A DNA stretch of 6,836 nucleotides from the NCBI GenBank assembly GCA_040384645.1, contig JAZKIX010000160.1:1-6836 (forward strand), read 5' to 3'. Numbering within the stretch: position 1 is the stretch's first letter; the number at the start of each line of letters is the position of its first letter. A program made the translations under genes and the position numbers. Shown piece after piece: positions 5,631 through 6,836 of the stretch. Below the pieces are notes generated by a model, which made no database searches, was not told the DNA's origin, and saw only the letters and a list, made by a program, of their open reading frames with translations. The DNA comes from JAZKIX01 sp040384645. Lineage in GTDB: Bacteria > Pseudomonadota > Gammaproteobacteria > Burkholderiales > Burkholderiaceae_D.

Positions 5631-6767
5631 ATGCAAAACACGATGCAAAAAATCAAAAATGCCGTGATGACAAGCCCTGCTGGTGGCACAAGCCAGCAGG
5701 GCACTTTGCCTACCACGCGCATCCGCTATTGGTCGGCAAGCGTTACATTGACCTTGTTGCTCGCGCTGTTCAGTACCGCCGCTGCAGCTGGCGACCGACC
5801 TTGGACCATTACCGACCTTGGCACACTGGGCGGCAGCTATAGCGTAGCGCTGGGCATCAGCGAATCCGGCGTCGTGACCGGACAGAGTTCGACCGCGGGT
5901 GATGCTGCTTACCATGCATTTTTGTACCGCAATGGCAGCATGATCGATCTTGGCGGCGGCTTCAGTTCGGCCACCGGGCTCAACGATATCGGCCAAGTCA
6001 TTGGCTATAACGCGCCGACGGAAGGGAGTCAGGCCATCCCTGTTTTGTATCGCGGTGGCACCTTGCTTCGCCTGGGCACTAAATTCGGCCGTGCCTGGGG
6101 TATCAATAACGCCAGGCAAATTGTCGGCGATAGCCAAATCGGTCCTGCTGGAGAAAGTCGCGCATTCTTGTATCGCAATGGCCGTATGAATGACCTTGGC
6201 ACACTCGGCGGCAGATCCAGCGGCGCTACCGCCATCAACAACATCGGGCAAGTGGTCGGCAATAGCGCACTGAGCGGCGATGATGCCTACCATGCATTCT
6301 TTTATAGTTGGCGTGGCATGAGCGACCTTGGCACATTGGGCGGCAATTACAGCATTGCTTTTGGTATCAATGACTATGGGCACGTGATCGGCGAAAGTAC
6401 GTTGAGCGATGGCACGACTTCACATGCGTTCCTCTATAGCGGCAACCGCATGCACGACCTCGGCACGCTCGGCGGCTCGTTCAGTAGGGCGCTGGGCATC
6501 AATAATCTGAGGCAAATCGTTGGCATCAGTACCAACGCGGCTGATGGTGGAATTCGCGCATTTCTGTATCGAGGAAGAAAAATGATTGATCTCAACTCGC
6601 TAACCGAGGTCAGCAGCGCCGGTTGGTTTTTGGAAACTGCCAATGCAATCAATAACGCCGGTCAGATCGTCGGCAGCGGCCTCATCAATGGTCAGACTCA
6701 TGCCTTTTTGCTCACGCCCAGTAGCAATAAAACGGGAGTTTGCGAACCTAAGTCCGATTGCGAGTAA
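5631..6767 (+). CDS. Secreted HAF-repeat protein
   Basis: 378 residues from ATG 5631, chosen for the strong GGGGAGGA site. A long polar n-region (~1-35) precedes a hydrophobic stretch (SVTLTLLLALFSTAAAA), with likely signal cleavage near residue 53, so export to periplasm or outside is inferred. The rest is seven tandem units of about 40-44 residues, each D-L-G-[TG]-L-G-G ... GIN..GQ(V/I)(V/I)G ... (H/R)AFLY. DLGTLGG occurs at 62, 188, 232 and 276; the HAF-type motif at 95, 177, 221, 265, 309 and 357, with a degenerate PVLY at 137-140. This is the pattern of the 'probable extracellular repeat, HAF family', predicted to form beta-rich repeats; its function is unknown. The last unit is followed by a short tail with two Cys. 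It is divergent from the cellulase genes; a role in surface attachment or substrate binding is only a guess. Confidence 0.88.
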   Translation: MQNTMQKIKNAVMTSPAGGTSQQGTLPTTRIRYWSASVTLTLLLALFSTAAAAGDRPWTITDLGTLGGSYSVALGISESGVVTGQSSTAGDAAYHAFLYRNGSMIDLGGGFSSATGLNDIGQVIGYNAPTEGSQAIPVLYRGGTLLRLGTKFGRAWGINNARQIVGDSQIGPAGESRAFLYRNGRMNDLGTLGGRSSGATAINNIGQVVGNSALSGDDAYHAFFYSWRGMSDLGTLGGNYSIAFGINDYGHVIGESTLSDGTTSHAFLYSGNRMHDLGTLGGSFSRALGINNLRQIVGISTNAADGGIRAFLYRGRKMIDLNSLTEVSSAGWFLETANAINNAGQIVGSGLINGQTHAFLLTPSSNKTGVCEPKSDCE

Positions 6768-6836
6768 AAATCAATTTGCTTGGGCAAAAGCAGGTGCAGC
6801 TTGCGTCGCAAGCAATCCACAACAATGCGAGGTCGT
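6768..6836 (+). other. Short 3' flank with two small hairpins
   Basis: Contains TTTGC-TTGG-GCAAA (6775-6788) and GCTTGC-GTC-GCAAGC (6799-6813). Neither is followed by a T-run on the plus strand, so I do not call an intrinsic terminator for the HAF gene; the window ends too soon to see more. Confidence 0.35.

Noticed and set aside
5607..6383. 258-residue minus-strand open frame opposite the HAF gene
   Set aside because: Its regularity mirrors the repeat structure of the sense gene. The sense strand has the signal peptide, ribosome binding site and recognised HAF motifs.
6799..6813. Hairpin GCTTGC-GTC-GCAAGC as terminator of the HAF gene
   Set aside because: Short stem and no T-run after it on the plus strand.

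Overview
The window is about 6.8 kb of a moderate-GC chromosome from a Gram-negative bacterium that degrades plant cell walls. The cellulase modules (CBM2, F5/8 type C, GH6, GH5), Sec-type signal peptides, Thr-Pro linkers and a HAF-repeat protein suggest a saprophytic proteobacterium. Burkholderiales/Oxalobacteraceae is my best guess, but no marker gene fixes the taxon.

Layout: (1) 1-1255, minus strand, is a secreted GH5 (subfamily 1-like) endoglucanase. It is cut by the left window edge and interrupted by a run of exactly 100 N (1138-1237). (2) 1412-1448 is a strong intrinsic terminator for the next gene. (3) 1497-4736, minus strand, is a 1079-residue enzyme built as signal peptide - CBM2 - (TP)n - F5/8C/CBM32-like - (TP)n - GH6 cellobiohydrolase - (TP)n - GH5_2-like endoglucanase. 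Exo- and endo-acting cellulases thus sit on one polypeptide. (4) 4774-5630 is a long regulatory interval. It holds three LacI-type operator palindromes with centres 31 and 32 bp apart, and a possible small transcription unit. (5) 5631-6767, plus strand, is a secreted protein of seven HAF-type repeats.

The two cellulases share 55 identical bases at the ribosome binding site and signal-peptide start. They also share an almost identical end of the F5/8C domain, on either side of the N run. The gap is therefore best explained as a duplicated CBM2-F5/8C module that the assembler could not resolve. In the intact neighbour the corresponding stretch is 746 bp, and that length also restores the reading frame of the first gene, which 100 N does not.

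Working model: a cellulose- or cellodextrin-responsive LacI-family repressor binds the triple operator and controls the GH6-GH5 enzyme. The GH5_1 enzyme is a co-located paralogue, insulated by the terminator and lacking the operators. How the HAF-repeat protein relates to cellulose degradation is unknown.
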